Source: Halorubrum persicum (lineage in GTDB: Archaea; Halobacteriota; Halobacteria; Halobacteriales; Haloferacaceae). Taken from it: 53,075 bases of DNA. The DNA lies in assembly GCF_002727125.1 (NCBI RefSeq), contig NZ_NHOA01000134.1, positions 1 through 53,075 on the forward strand. The letters run 5' to 3'. Positions within the stretch are counted from its first letter, which is position 1. Each line of letters opens with the position of its first letter. Of this stretch, positions 43,147 to 51,086 are shown piece by piece. The notes beneath the pieces are model-generated. The model saw only the letters and a list, made by a program, of their open reading frames with translations. It searched no databases and had not been told where the DNA came from. Both the position numbers and the translations under genes were made by a program.

Positions 43147-44108
43147 GCGATCTCGATCCGACCGACGAGACGGTCGACGCCGCGATCGAGAGCGCCGCCG
43201 ACGAGACCGACGTCGGCCGCGAGGAGCTGCTGAAGCGCGCCATCGTCGCGCTCGCAGATTCGGAGGGCGTCGACGTTCCGGACGCGGAGGAGGTGGCGGC
43301 GATCCGGACGCGGCTCGACGACCTCGACGCCGAGGTCGACGAGAAGATCGGGGACCTCCGGGAGCGGTTCGTGGATCTGTACCACGATCTGGAGGCGAAG
43401 GCCCCCGCCGACCACACCCACGAGGAGATGGGCGACCGGTTGGACGCGATCGCGGCCGACCTCGATTCGGTCGCCGACCGCGTCGACGAAGTCGAGGCCG
43501 AGGCGGCCGCGACGGCGACCGTCGGCGAGGCGGTCGAGGAGACGATCGACGCCCTCGACGACCGGCTCGCCAGCGTCGAGTCCCGGCTCGACGACCTCGA
43601 CGACCTCGACGAGCTGCGAGACCGGACCGAGGGGATCGACGACCTCGAAGCCCGAGTAGCCGATCTGGAGGGGCTCGACGACCGCGTCGACGACCTCGAC
43701 GAGATCGAGGAGAAGCTCTCGCGCGTCGCGAGCGCGGTCGTGAGGGTCCGCCGGCGGCTCGAGGCGGCCGAGCGCGACCGGGCCGACCGCGAGCGGCTCG
43801 ACGCCGTCACCGCCGCCGCGAACCGCGCGGGGGTCCGGAAGGCCAAATGCACGAACTGCGGGAACACCGTCGACATCGGCCTGTTGACGGCGCCCGAGTG
43901 TCCCCACTGCGGCCGCCGGTTCGAGGAGGTGGAACCGAGCCCGGGCTTCCTCGGCACTTCGCGACTGGTCGTCGGCGACCAGCCGGCGCTCGACGGCGAG
44001 GTGGGCGGGGACGCCGGCGGCGGCGCGGACGATAGCGACCGCCGAGCGGCCTCCGGCTCCGGCGGCAACGTGAGCACTCGCCAGACCGACGGGGGCGACG
44101 AGCCGTGA
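43143..44108 (+). CDS. Long coiled-coil protein with zinc ribbon
   Basis: A 321-residue protein. The first 40 residues contain a short helical segment resembling ribbon-helix-helix starts. Residues of about 55-230 are heptad-rich coiled coil full of Asp/Leu (RLDDLDAEVDEKIGDLRER). A zinc ribbon follows (CTNCGNTVDIG, then CPHCGRRF), and the tail is disordered. It may be a cytosolic scaffold or a DNA-associated protein; function is unknown. Its start is SD-led (GGAGG at 43130-43135) and its end overlaps the next gene as GTGA. Confidence 0.82.
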   Translation: MSDLDPTDETVDAAIESAADETDVGREELLKRAIVALADSEGVDVPDAEEVAAIRTRLDDLDAEVDEKIGDLRERFVDLYHDLEAKAPADHTHEEMGDRLDAIAADLDSVADRVDEVEAEAAATATVGEAVEETIDALDDRLASVESRLDDLDDLDELRDRTEGIDDLEARVADLEGLDDRVDDLDEIEEKLSRVASAVVRVRRRLEAAERDRADRERLDAVTAAANRAGVRKAKCTNCGNTVDIGLLTAPECPHCGRRFEEVEPSPGFLGTSRLVVGDQPALDGEVGGDAGGGADDSDRRAASGSGGNVSTRQTDGGDEP

Positions 44109-44812
44109 CCGACGACGAAGCGGATCCGTTCGCTGACGCGGACGAAGGCGAGAGCGAGAGCGCGGACGAACTGTTCGGCGACGAGTCGATCGAGGACGCC
44201 GGCGAGGTGGACGACCCGTTCGCCGAGTTGGACGACGACATCTCGGGGGAGAACGCCTCCGAAATCGACGTCGACGCGGAGGGCCCCGATCCGGCAGAGG
44301 CCGGCCCGGAGAGCGCCGAACCGGAGAGCGCCGACGCCGGGAGACCGCTCTTCGGCGAAGCGAAAACGGACGCTCGCGAACCCGACGCGGACGCCGACGG
44401 CGACCGCGGCGCGGTCGGGGGACGGTCTGCCGCGGACGCGGGTCGAGGGGAGACCGACGACCCCTTCGACGAACTCGGCCCGGCGACCGGCGAGACCGAC
44501 GCAGACCTCGACGACATGTTCGAGCAGATGGACGTCGGTAGCGTCGGGGACGAGGACGTCTGGGAGTCGCTCGACGAGGACGCGGCGGGCGCCGGCCTCA
44601 GAGAGGGGTTCGTCGACGCCGACGTGGAGCGCGTGATTTCGAAGCGGACGTACTGCCAGCAGTGCCCGCACTTCTCGGCGCCGCCAACGGTCGCCTGCGA
44701 CCACGAGGGAACGACGATTCTGGAGGCCGTCGGGTTCGACGAGTTCCGGGTCCGGAACTGCCCGATGGTCGACGAGGACGATCCGACGTTCGACGCGAGC
44801 CGAGGAGAGTAA
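44105..44812 (+). CDS. Acidic protein with C-terminal Cys/His domain
   Basis: A 235-residue protein of unknown function. Residues 1-150 are extremely acidic and repetitive with DPFA/DELF-type motifs, so probably disordered. The C-terminal 75 residues look folded: ISKRTYCQQCPHFSAPPTVA, CDHEG, FDEFRVRNCPMV, which together offer four Cys and two His as possible zinc ligands. The GTG start overlaps the coiled-coil/zinc-ribbon gene, and translational coupling suggests that the two proteins work together. Confidence 0.8.
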   Translation: MTDDEADPFADADEGESESADELFGDESIEDAGEVDDPFAELDDDISGENASEIDVDAEGPDPAEAGPESAEPESADAGRPLFGEAKTDAREPDADADGDRGAVGGRSAADAGRGETDDPFDELGPATGETDADLDDMFEQMDVGSVGDEDVWESLDEDAAGAGLREGFVDADVERVISKRTYCQQCPHFSAPPTVACDHEGTTILEAVGFDEFRVRNCPMVDEDDPTFDASRGE

Positions 44813-44899
44813 CCGGAATCAGGCACGTATCGCGGTCGCGGGATCGAAGACGGTTTCTGGACACGCTCAAGGGAGTCGGGTTCCGAGAGCGTTCCGTTC

Positions 44900-46027
44900 G
44901 TGGGAACAGTTCGACAACCGGGCGAGAAGGGCGTCACCTTCGGGTCAGGATCGCTCACCGGCGCGATAGGGGATTCGATTACGGTGATCCCGCTGGTCGT
45001 CGCGCTCGCGCTACTGACGGACGTGTCGCTCCCGCACGCGCTCGTTGGGTTCGGGATCTTCCAGATCGTCTGGGGGGTCCGGTACGGGCTCCCGGTGTCG
45101 GTCGAGCCGATGAAGGCGCTCGCGGCGCTGGCGATCGCCGGCGCGCTGACGTACGCGGAGCTCGCGCTCGCCGGGCTCGTCCTCGGCGCGCTCCTCCTCG
45201 CGATCGGGGTCACGGGGGCGCTCGCGCGAGTCGAGCGCTGGATCGGCGAGCCGGTGATCCGCGGGGTGCAGTTCGCGGTCGGTCTGGTCCTGCTCGAAAC
45301 CGGGGTCGACCTCGCGCTCAGCGACCCGGTCCTCGCCGCGGCGGGGGTCGCGATAGCCGCGGCGGCCGCGCTGGCCGGGCACGGGAAGGCCAGCGCCCTC
45401 GCGGTCGCGGTCGTGGGGATCGCGTTCGCGCTCGTCACCGCCGGGCTCCCGGCGCCGCAGTGGCCCGGGGCGCCGCCGGGCCTCTCGCTGCAGGTGCTCG
45501 CCGGGGCGATCACCCGGAACACGGCCGACGGGATCGCCGCGCAGCTCGCGATGACGATCGGGAACGCCGCGCTGGCGACCTCCCTGCTGTTCGCCGACCT
45601 GTTCGACGCCGACGTCACGCCCGACGAGCTGTCGGCGAGCATGGGCGTGACGAACCTCGTCGCGGTGCCGCTCGGCGGGGTCCCGATGTGCCACGGCTGC
45701 GACGGCGTCGCGGGCAAGCACGCGTTCGGCGCCCGGACCGGCGGCGCGAACGTCGTGCTCGGCGTCGGCTACCTCGTCGCCGTCCCCTTCGCGACGCCCG
45801 CCCTCCTCGACGCGTTTCCGGTGGCGATGCTGGGCGCGCTGCTCGCGATCGTCGCCGTCTCGCTCGCTCGCAACGCCGTCGACTCCGAGAACGTCGCGCT
45901 CTCGGTCGCCATCGGCCTCGTCGCCCTCGCGACGAACCTCGGCGTCGCGTTCCTGCTCGGGATCGTCGCGCACCTCGCGTGGGAGCGAGTGAGAGCACGC
46001 GGAAACGAGCACGCCGATCGCTTATAA
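44900..46027 (+). CDS. Putative sulfate/molybdate transporter (MOT1-like)
   Basis: A 375-residue membrane protein with about 10-11 helices. SGSLTGAIGDSITVIPLVVA at the N-terminus and LGGVPMCHGCDGVAGKHAFG in the second half are the two conserved segments of the MOT1/SulP-related family that moves molybdate or sulfate. No ABC components are present. The start is a GTG; alternatives are limited. The stop TAA lies inside the CTTATAAAC direct repeat that borders repeat copy B. Confidence 0.87.
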   Translation: MGTVRQPGEKGVTFGSGSLTGAIGDSITVIPLVVALALLTDVSLPHALVGFGIFQIVWGVRYGLPVSVEPMKALAALAIAGALTYAELALAGLVLGALLLAIGVTGALARVERWIGEPVIRGVQFAVGLVLLETGVDLALSDPVLAAAGVAIAAAAALAGHGKASALAVAVVGIAFALVTAGLPAPQWPGAPPGLSLQVLAGAITRNTADGIAAQLAMTIGNAALATSLLFADLFDADVTPDELSASMGVTNLVAVPLGGVPMCHGCDGVAGKHAFGARTGGANVVLGVGYLVAVPFATPALLDAFPVAMLGALLAIVAVSLARNAVDSENVALSVAIGLVALATNLGVAFLLGIVAHLAWERVRARGNEHADRL

Positions 46028-46029
46028 AC
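46021..46029. repeat. Left direct repeat bordering copy B
   Basis: CTTATAAAC here recurs at 46355-46363, just beyond the other end of copy B. It may be a target-site duplication. It also looks like a box A, so the match could instead be promoter-driven. Confidence 0.4.
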
Positions 46030-46032
46030 AAC

Positions 46033-46353
46033 TGCGGTGGCGTGCGCCTGTGAGCGCCCGGAGGGCGCGAACAGCACCGCGCGAGGTCGCCGGCGCTACG
46101 CGCCGGCTGCCGGAGAATCTGTCATTCTCGCTGGAGTCAGTTGCCGCAGGCGACTGACGAGGCTGGGGAGGCCCGAGGTGCGGGCGGTGCTGTGCGGGGC
46201 GGGACTCGAAGGGGCAGCCGGTGAGGCGGTCGCAGGCGACGTAAGCACTGGAAGGAGCGAGCAACGCGAGCGACCGAAGCGCGCAGCGAGCGTGCGCCCG
46301 CCTCGCCGGCTGGGGTTTTGGCGGTGTTCACTGCCGATCTCCCGTCAGCAACC
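46033..46353 (+). repeat. Dispersed structured repeat, full copy B
   Basis: About 321 bases, non-coding, right after the transporter gene. Same order as copy A: GCGGTG/CACCGC stem around hairpin GCGCCC-GGA-GGGCGC; three extra variable hairpins (including GAGAAT-CTGTC-ATTCTC and CAGTTGCC-GCA-GGCGACTG); the GAGGCTGGGGAGGC block; a 15-bp stem of 46215-46229 with 46298-46312 including one G-U pair; core AAGCACTGGAAGGAGCGA; tail GGCTGGGGTTTTGGCGG ending CAGCAACC. It fills the gap before the convergent aminotransferase gene. Confidence 0.8.
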
Positions 46354-46354
46354 A

Positions 46355-46363
46355 CTTATAAAC
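46355..46363. repeat. Right direct repeat bordering copy B
   Basis: CTTATAAAC, identical to 46021-46029. No gene on the plus strand follows that could use it as a promoter, which makes a target-site duplication somewhat more likely here. Confidence 0.4.
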
Positions 46364-46411
46364 GAACGGATGCGCCAAACCCGGACGCATCCGCGACCGA
46401 TCCCCCACTAC

Positions 46412-47491
46412 TTACAACACGTCTTCGAGCGCGTCCATGACCTCGTCCACCCGCTCGACCCGCGCGTTGTGCCCCATGTGCCCGATCCGCAGGATATCGT
46501 CGGCCAGATACGCGAGCCCCGTCGCGAGGAGCACGTCGTGTTCCTCGCGGAGGCGCGTCTGCAGCTCCTGTGCCCGCCCGGGCACCGCGAAGGCCGTCAC
46601 GGTCGGCGAGCTGCGCTCCGGGTCGGAATACGGCGCCAGCCCCAGCTCCGCGCCGCGCTCGCGACACCGGGCCGCGGCGGCGCGGTGTCGCTCGCGGACC
46701 GCGTCGAGCCCCTCGTCGAGCCACAGTCCGAGCGCCGCGTCGAGCGCGACGACCTCGGTCGTGAGGTGGGTGTACGGGAACCCCTCGTCGGTGTCCCGCC
46801 ACGGGAGGAAGTTCGTGTACAGCGAGTGCGGCTCTCGCTCCTCCATCGCCGCCCACGCGCGGTCGCTGATCGCGGCGGTGGTGAGCCCCGGCGGCGCGCT
46901 GAAACACTTCTGGGAGGCGCCGAGACACACGTCGATCCGCTCGGTCGGCACCCGGACGCCCCCGAGCGACGAGACGGCGTCGACGACGGTGAGGATCTCC
47001 CCGTCGGCTTCCGCCAACAGGTCGAGCGCCGGCTCGAGGTCGTTGAGCGTACCGGTCGGCGTCTCGCAGTGGACCATCGTCGCGACGTCGAACGAGTGGT
47101 CGTCGAGGACCGACTCCAGCTCCGCGAGCGGGAGGGAGTCGTCGTAATCGGTCGAAACCAGCGTCGCCTCGCCGCCGTAGTCCGCGACGAAGTCGGCGAA
47201 GCCGTCGCCGTAGAGCCCGTTCGAGAGGCAGAGCACCTCGGTCCCCGGCTCGACCAGCGAGGCGATCGCGGCCTCCAGCCCGAGGATCCCCTCGCCGCCG
47301 GGAACGACCACGTCGCGGGTCGACTCGCCGGCCGGTCCGTCAGTATCGACGCCGTACACCGTCGCCAGCCGGTCGGTCAGCCGGTCGTAGATCCGGTGGA
47401 ACTCGGGGTCCACGTCGGGGTTGATCAGCTCGCGGCTCATCGCGTCGCGGACGGGAGCGGGGACCGCGGTGGGTCCCGGGGTCATGAGCAT
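46412..47491 (-). CDS. Class V aminotransferase (alanine/serine-glyoxylate type)
   Basis: A 359-residue PLP enzyme. It begins MLMTPGPTAVPAPVRDAM, the N-terminus of the serine-pyruvate/alanine-glyoxylate aminotransferase group. PLP-binding Lys195 lies in LGASQKCFSAPPGL, preceded by Asp in LTVVDAVSSLGG. The C-terminal part has ILRIGHMGHNA. The donor/acceptor pair is not certain; serine, alanine or phosphoserine-related roles are possible. CTTATGCG about 26 bases upstream marks a leaderless start; a second ATG two codons in is equally possible. Confidence 0.9.
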   Translation of the reverse strand: MLMTPGPTAVPAPVRDAMSRELINPDVDPEFHRIYDRLTDRLATVYGVDTDGPAGESTRDVVVPGGEGILGLEAAIASLVEPGTEVLCLSNGLYGDGFADFVADYGGEATLVSTDYDDSLPLAELESVLDDHSFDVATMVHCETPTGTLNDLEPALDLLAEADGEILTVVDAVSSLGGVRVPTERIDVCLGASQKCFSAPPGLTTAAISDRAWAAMEEREPHSLYTNFLPWRDTDEGFPYTHLTTEVVALDAALGLWLDEGLDAVRERHRAAAARCRERGAELGLAPYSDPERSSPTVTAFAVPGRAQELQTRLREEHDVLLATGLAYLADDILRIGHMGHNARVERVDEVMDALEDVL

Positions 47492-47604
47492 ACGCCGTCA
47501 CGGCGTTCCATCCGCATAAGCGCGCCGCCCGACTCCGGTGTCGGTGCCGTCGTCGAAGCCAGCGACGAAGGCGGCGCCCGCCTCTCACCCGGCCCACGGG
47601 TAAG

Positions 47605-47612
47605 TATATAAG
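47605..47612 (+). promoter_or_regulatory. Strong box A of the exported-protein/ABC operon
   Basis: TATATAAG, the clearest TATA box in the window, is centred 26 bases before the ATG at 47634, so the transcript should start at the small ORF 80 bases ahead of the first large gene. Confidence 0.65.
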
Positions 47613-47633
47613 CCGGCGAATGGAGTTCGATGT

Positions 47634-47690
47634 ATGACACGAACAGGCCGCTACCTGCCACAGTCGGCCAGTTTCCCCGGTGGGTGCTAA
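47634..47690 (+). CDS. 18-codon leaderless ORF ahead of the ABC operon
   Basis: MTRTGRYLPQSASFPGGC followed by TAA. The ATG coincides with the transcription start predicted by the TATA box. The next gene starts 24 bases after its stop and has GGGAGG (47704-47709) in front of a GTG. It may be a leader peptide, a microprotein or incidental. Confidence 0.35.
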   Translation: MTRTGRYLPQSASFPGGC

Positions 47691-47714
47691 CCGACCGAGG
47701 GGCGGGAGGCGTGA

Positions 47715-49304
47715 GTGGCTCGACGGTCGCTCGCCCTCTTCGCGGCGGCGATCCTTCTCGTCGGCGCGTTCGCCGGTCTCGCCGGCGCGCAGGAGGAACC
47801 GCCGTTCGTGCGCGGCGAGCCCGAGTTGGACGTGTACCTCCCGGAGTCGACCGTGTCGCCGGGGAAGGCGACCGATCTCGCGGTGCAGATCGCGAACGAC
47901 GGCGACGTGGACGCGGGGTCCGACCTCCGGCGGGACACCGTCACGACCGCACGGAGCGTCGTCGTCGACGTGCGGACCGACGGCTCGCCGCTCGTCGTCG
48001 AAACGGGCCGGTTCGCCGTCGGGTCGATCGGTGACGGCGCGGTCCGCGAGGTGCCCGTCTCGGTCAGGGTCCCGGCGGACGCGGAGCCGGGGACGTACAC
48101 GCTCGACGTGCGGCTCGAGTACTCGTACACGCACCTCTCGGCGCCGCGGAGCGGCGTCGTGCAGGACCGATCGCGAACGCGGACCGAGTCGGTGTCGGTG
48201 ACGGTCGACGACGGCCCCCGGTTCGCGATGCGCACCGTCGACGCCGACGTGCAGGTCGGCGACTCCGGAACGATCGCGGCGAACGTCACCAACGTCGGCG
48301 GCGAACTCGCCCGCGACCTGTCGGTCGAACTCGCCGCGAACGGTCCCGATCTCACCCTCGGCGAGACGGAACGGAACACCGCGCGCGTCGACCGACTCGC
48401 CCCCGGGGAGAACGCGACGGTCCGGTTCCCGGCGAGCGTCAGCGCGGACGCCGCCGCGGAGTCGTTCGACCTCACCGGGACCGTGCGGTACACCGACGAC
48501 GAGGGGATCCGCGGCGCCCAGGACGGACTCCCGGTCGGGGTCCGACCGCTCGCCGAGCAGTCGTTCTCGATCGCCGTCGACGACTCCGCGCTTCGCGTCG
48601 GCGAGAACGGGAGCGTGAGCGGGACGATCCGCAACGACGGGCCGGTCGACGCTCGGGCGGTCGTCGTCGCCGTCGGCGACGGGCCGTTCGTCCCCCGCAG
48701 TCAGCGGTACGCCGTCGGGGACCTCGCCGCCGGCGAGAGCGCCGCCTTCCGGTTCCGCGGTGCGGTCCCGGCGAGCGCCGACTCGGTCCCCCAGCAGGTG
48801 AGCTTCGCGACGAGCTACCGGAGCGCCGCCGACACCGAGCGGACGACCCGCGAGGCGGTCCGCGTCCCCGTCGCCGAGCGGCGGGACGCGGTGGCGGTCT
48901 CCCCGGTCGACCCGCAGTTCGTCGCCGGCGAGGACGGCGTGTTGCGGCTCACCGTGACGAACCGGCGCGACGTCGAACTCCGGGATGTCGAGCTGCGGCT
49001 CGCCGTCGACGCGCCGCTGGACAGCGAGTTCCGAACGACCGTGATCCCGTCGCTGGCCCCCGGAGAGACGGGAGAGGCCGCGTTCGACCTCGCGGTCGAC
49101 GGCGACGCGCCGGAGAGCCGGTACCCGGCGACCGTCGACATCGCCTACACCGACCCCGACGGGGTCCGCGTGACCGGCGACACCGCGACGGTCGCCGCCT
49201 CGGTCGTCGCGTCGTCGGGCGGCGAGGTCCCCATCGAGGCCGTGGTGTTGGTCGTCCTCCTGCTCCTCGTCGCCGCCGGCGCGTGGTGGTTCTATGTCCG
49301 GTGA
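47715..49304 (+). CDS. Exported CARDB/COG1361-like protein with C-terminal membrane anchor
   Basis: A 529-residue extracellular protein. A Sec-type signal peptide (ARRSLALFAAAILLVGAF, cleavage near AGAQ) is followed by about four Ig-like CARDB/NEW3 modules with recurring GENGSVSGTIRNDGP-type strands. A C-terminal helix (AVVLVVLLLLVAAGAWWFYV) anchors it. In archaea such proteins precede ABC-2 exporters and may contact the substrate or S-layer. The GTG start is SD-led (GGGAGG, 5 bases away). It overlaps the ABC ATPase gene by 11 bases. Confidence 0.85.
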   Translation: MARRSLALFAAAILLVGAFAGLAGAQEEPPFVRGEPELDVYLPESTVSPGKATDLAVQIANDGDVDAGSDLRRDTVTTARSVVVDVRTDGSPLVVETGRFAVGSIGDGAVREVPVSVRVPADAEPGTYTLDVRLEYSYTHLSAPRSGVVQDRSRTRTESVSVTVDDGPRFAMRTVDADVQVGDSGTIAANVTNVGGELARDLSVELAANGPDLTLGETERNTARVDRLAPGENATVRFPASVSADAAAESFDLTGTVRYTDDEGIRGAQDGLPVGVRPLAEQSFSIAVDDSALRVGENGSVSGTIRNDGPVDARAVVVAVGDGPFVPRSQRYAVGDLAAGESAAFRFRGAVPASADSVPQQVSFATSYRSAADTERTTREAVRVPVAERRDAVAVSPVDPQFVAGEDGVLRLTVTNRRDVELRDVELRLAVDAPLDSEFRTTVIPSLAPGETGEAAFDLAVDGDAPESRYPATVDIAYTDPDGVRVTGDTATVAASVVASSGGEVPIEAVVLVVLLLLVAAGAWWFYVR

Positions 49305-50880
49305 GACCGACCGTCCCCTCGTCGTCGAGGGGCTGACGAAGGCGTTCGGGAGCGTGGTCGCGAACGACGACGTGTCGTTCAGCGTGAGCGAGGGTGAGGT
49401 GTTCGGCTTCCTCGGCCCCAACGGCGCGGGGAAGTCGACGACGATACGGCTGCTGCTCGGGCTGTTGAAGCCCACTTCGGGGACGGCGAGGGTGCTCGGT
49501 GCCGACATCCGCGACGAGGCCGCGCTGACCGCGGCCAAGCGTCGGATCGGGTACCTCCCGGCGAATCTCGCATTCGACGAGGGCGTGACCGGCGAGGCCG
49601 TGCTCGACTACCACGCCGCGATGAAGGGCGGCAGTCGCCGCGCGGAGCTGTTGGAGCTGTTCACCCCGCCGATCGAGCGACCGGTCCGCGACTACTCGAC
49701 CGGGAACAGACGGATGCTGGGGCTGGTGCAGGCGTTCATGCACGATCCCGACCTCGTGATCATGGACGAGCCCACCGCCGGGCTCGACCCGCTCAAACAG
49801 GAGGCGTTCAACGAGTTCGTCCGGGACGAGCGCGAGCGCGGCACGACCGTGTTCTTCTCCTCGCACGTGCTGAGCGAGGTGCGACGGGTCTGCGACCGCG
49901 TCGGCATCCTCCGCGCCGGGGCGCTCGTCGAACTCGAGGACGTCGAGGCCCTGCTCCACCGCGGCGGGAAGCACGTGCGCGCTCACGCCGACGACGCGGC
50001 GGTCGAGACGATAGCCGGCCTCGACGGCGTCATCGACCCCGAGCGGTTCGCAGAGGGCGTCCAGTTCATCTACGCCGGCGACGTCAACGCGCTGCTCCGC
50101 GAACTCGCGGCGCACGACATCCGCGACGTGGAGATCGGCGAACCCCCGCTCGAAGACGTGTTCGCGCACTACTACGGGAGCGAAGGGACGGCGGACGGGG
50201 AGCGCGAAGGCGCGGGCGACGGGGCGGGCGGATGTTTGAGACCGCGCGGTACGAGGGGAAGCGACGGATCCGCGGCGCTGCGATCCTCACGGCGGGGATC
50301 GGGGCGTACACCGGGTTCATCGTCTGGTACTTCACCGTGCTCGAGGAAGTCGACTACGAGGACATCTTCGAAGAGCTGCCGCCGGCGATGTTGGAGGCGT
50401 TCGGCATCGAGAGCCTGTCGACCATCGAGGGGTTCCTCGGCGCGCAGGTGTTCAACTTCGTCTGGCTGCTCGGACTGGGGTTGTACTTCGCGTACGTCGG
50501 CGGCGGCGTCGTCGCGCGAGACGTCGAGACGGAGCGGATGGACCTCCTGTTGTCGCTTCCCGTCACGCGCTCCCGGCTGCTGGTCGAGAAGTTCGCCGCG
50601 CTGCTCGTTCCGATGGTCGCCGTCAACGCCCTCGGCGGCCCGATCATCTACCTGTTCGTCGTCGCCGCCGGGGAGACGATCCCCCTCGATCACCTGCTCC
50701 TCACGCATCTGTTATCGGTCCCGTTCCTCCTCGTCTGTGCGGGGATCGGCCTCGCGTTCTCGGTCGCCGCCGACCGTGCGGCGATCGCCGAGCGGGGGGC
50801 CGTCGGCACCGTCTTCGCCTTGTATCTCGTCGAGTCCGTCGTCGGCGGGGCCGAGGGGTACGACTGGATACAGTATCTGA
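49294..50880 (+). CDS. ABC transporter ATP-binding protein; frame runs on into the permease gene
   Basis: The first 300 residues are a normal NatA-type ABC ATPase: Walker A GPNGAGKS at 41-48, signature region YSTGNRRMLGL, Walker B LVIMDEPTAGLD, and switch His in SSHVLSEV. Homology ends near YYGSEG (about 50190). No stop follows; the frame crosses the permease start at 50232 and continues 648 bases as Arg/Ser-rich sequence that is plainly the permease gene read out of frame. The next frame has TGA at 50237-50239, so one missing base in the G-rich stretch 50195-50231 would restore a normal end. The functional gene is about 49294-50239. Confidence 0.8.
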   Translation: MSGETDRPLVVEGLTKAFGSVVANDDVSFSVSEGEVFGFLGPNGAGKSTTIRLLLGLLKPTSGTARVLGADIRDEAALTAAKRRIGYLPANLAFDEGVTGEAVLDYHAAMKGGSRRAELLELFTPPIERPVRDYSTGNRRMLGLVQAFMHDPDLVIMDEPTAGLDPLKQEAFNEFVRDERERGTTVFFSSHVLSEVRRVCDRVGILRAGALVELEDVEALLHRGGKHVRAHADDAAVETIAGLDGVIDPERFAEGVQFIYAGDVNALLRELAAHDIRDVEIGEPPLEDVFAHYYGSEGTADGEREGAGDGAGGCLRPRGTRGSDGSAALRSSRRGSGRTPGSSSGTSPCSRKSTTRTSSKSCRRRCWRRSASRACRPSRGSSARRCSTSSGCSDWGCTSRTSAAASSRETSRRSGWTSCCRFPSRAPGCWSRSSPRCSFRWSPSTPSAARSSTCSSSPPGRRSPSITCSSRICYRSRSSSSVRGSASRSRSPPTVRRSPSGGPSAPSSPCISSSPSSAGPRGTTGYSI

Positions 50881-51017
50881 GCCCGACGCAGTACTACGAC
50901 CCGACGCCGATCCTGATCGACGGGTCGTTCGAGCCGATCGACTCGGCCATCCTCCTCGTCGCCGTCGTCGGCCTGCTTCTGCTCTCACAAGCCCTGTTCG
51001 AGCGCCGAGACGTGTGA
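50232..51017 (+). CDS. ABC-2 type transporter permease
   Basis: A 261-residue membrane protein with six hydrophobic helices. It starts MFETARYEGKRRIRGAAILT, and helix 2 leads into ARDVETERMDLLLSLPVTRS, the conserved coupling segment of NatB/YhfE-type ABC-2 permeases that contacts the ATPase. The acidic FEELPPAMLEAFGIES loop is typical of this family. It pairs with the ATPase directly upstream; together with the CARDB-like protein they form an export or membrane-remodelling system of unknown cargo. It lies entirely on top of the run-on ATPase frame except for its last 137 bases. Confidence 0.88.
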   Translation: MFETARYEGKRRIRGAAILTAGIGAYTGFIVWYFTVLEEVDYEDIFEELPPAMLEAFGIESLSTIEGFLGAQVFNFVWLLGLGLYFAYVGGGVVARDVETERMDLLLSLPVTRSRLLVEKFAALLVPMVAVNALGGPIIYLFVVAAGETIPLDHLLLTHLLSVPFLLVCAGIGLAFSVAADRAAIAERGAVGTVFALYLVESVVGGAEGYDWIQYLSPTQYYDPTPILIDGSFEPIDSAILLVAVVGLLLLSQALFERRDV

Positions 51018-51086
51018 TATCACCGGATAAGCGGGCGTTTCCGTTCGCCGATACGTTAATACGTTTCTGTCGCTTCAGTTACGACG

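Noticed and set aside
40742..46353. CRISPR-like interpretation of the recurring blocks
   Set aside because: There is no regular repeat-spacer pattern and no cas gene; the copies are single, long and hairpin-rich.
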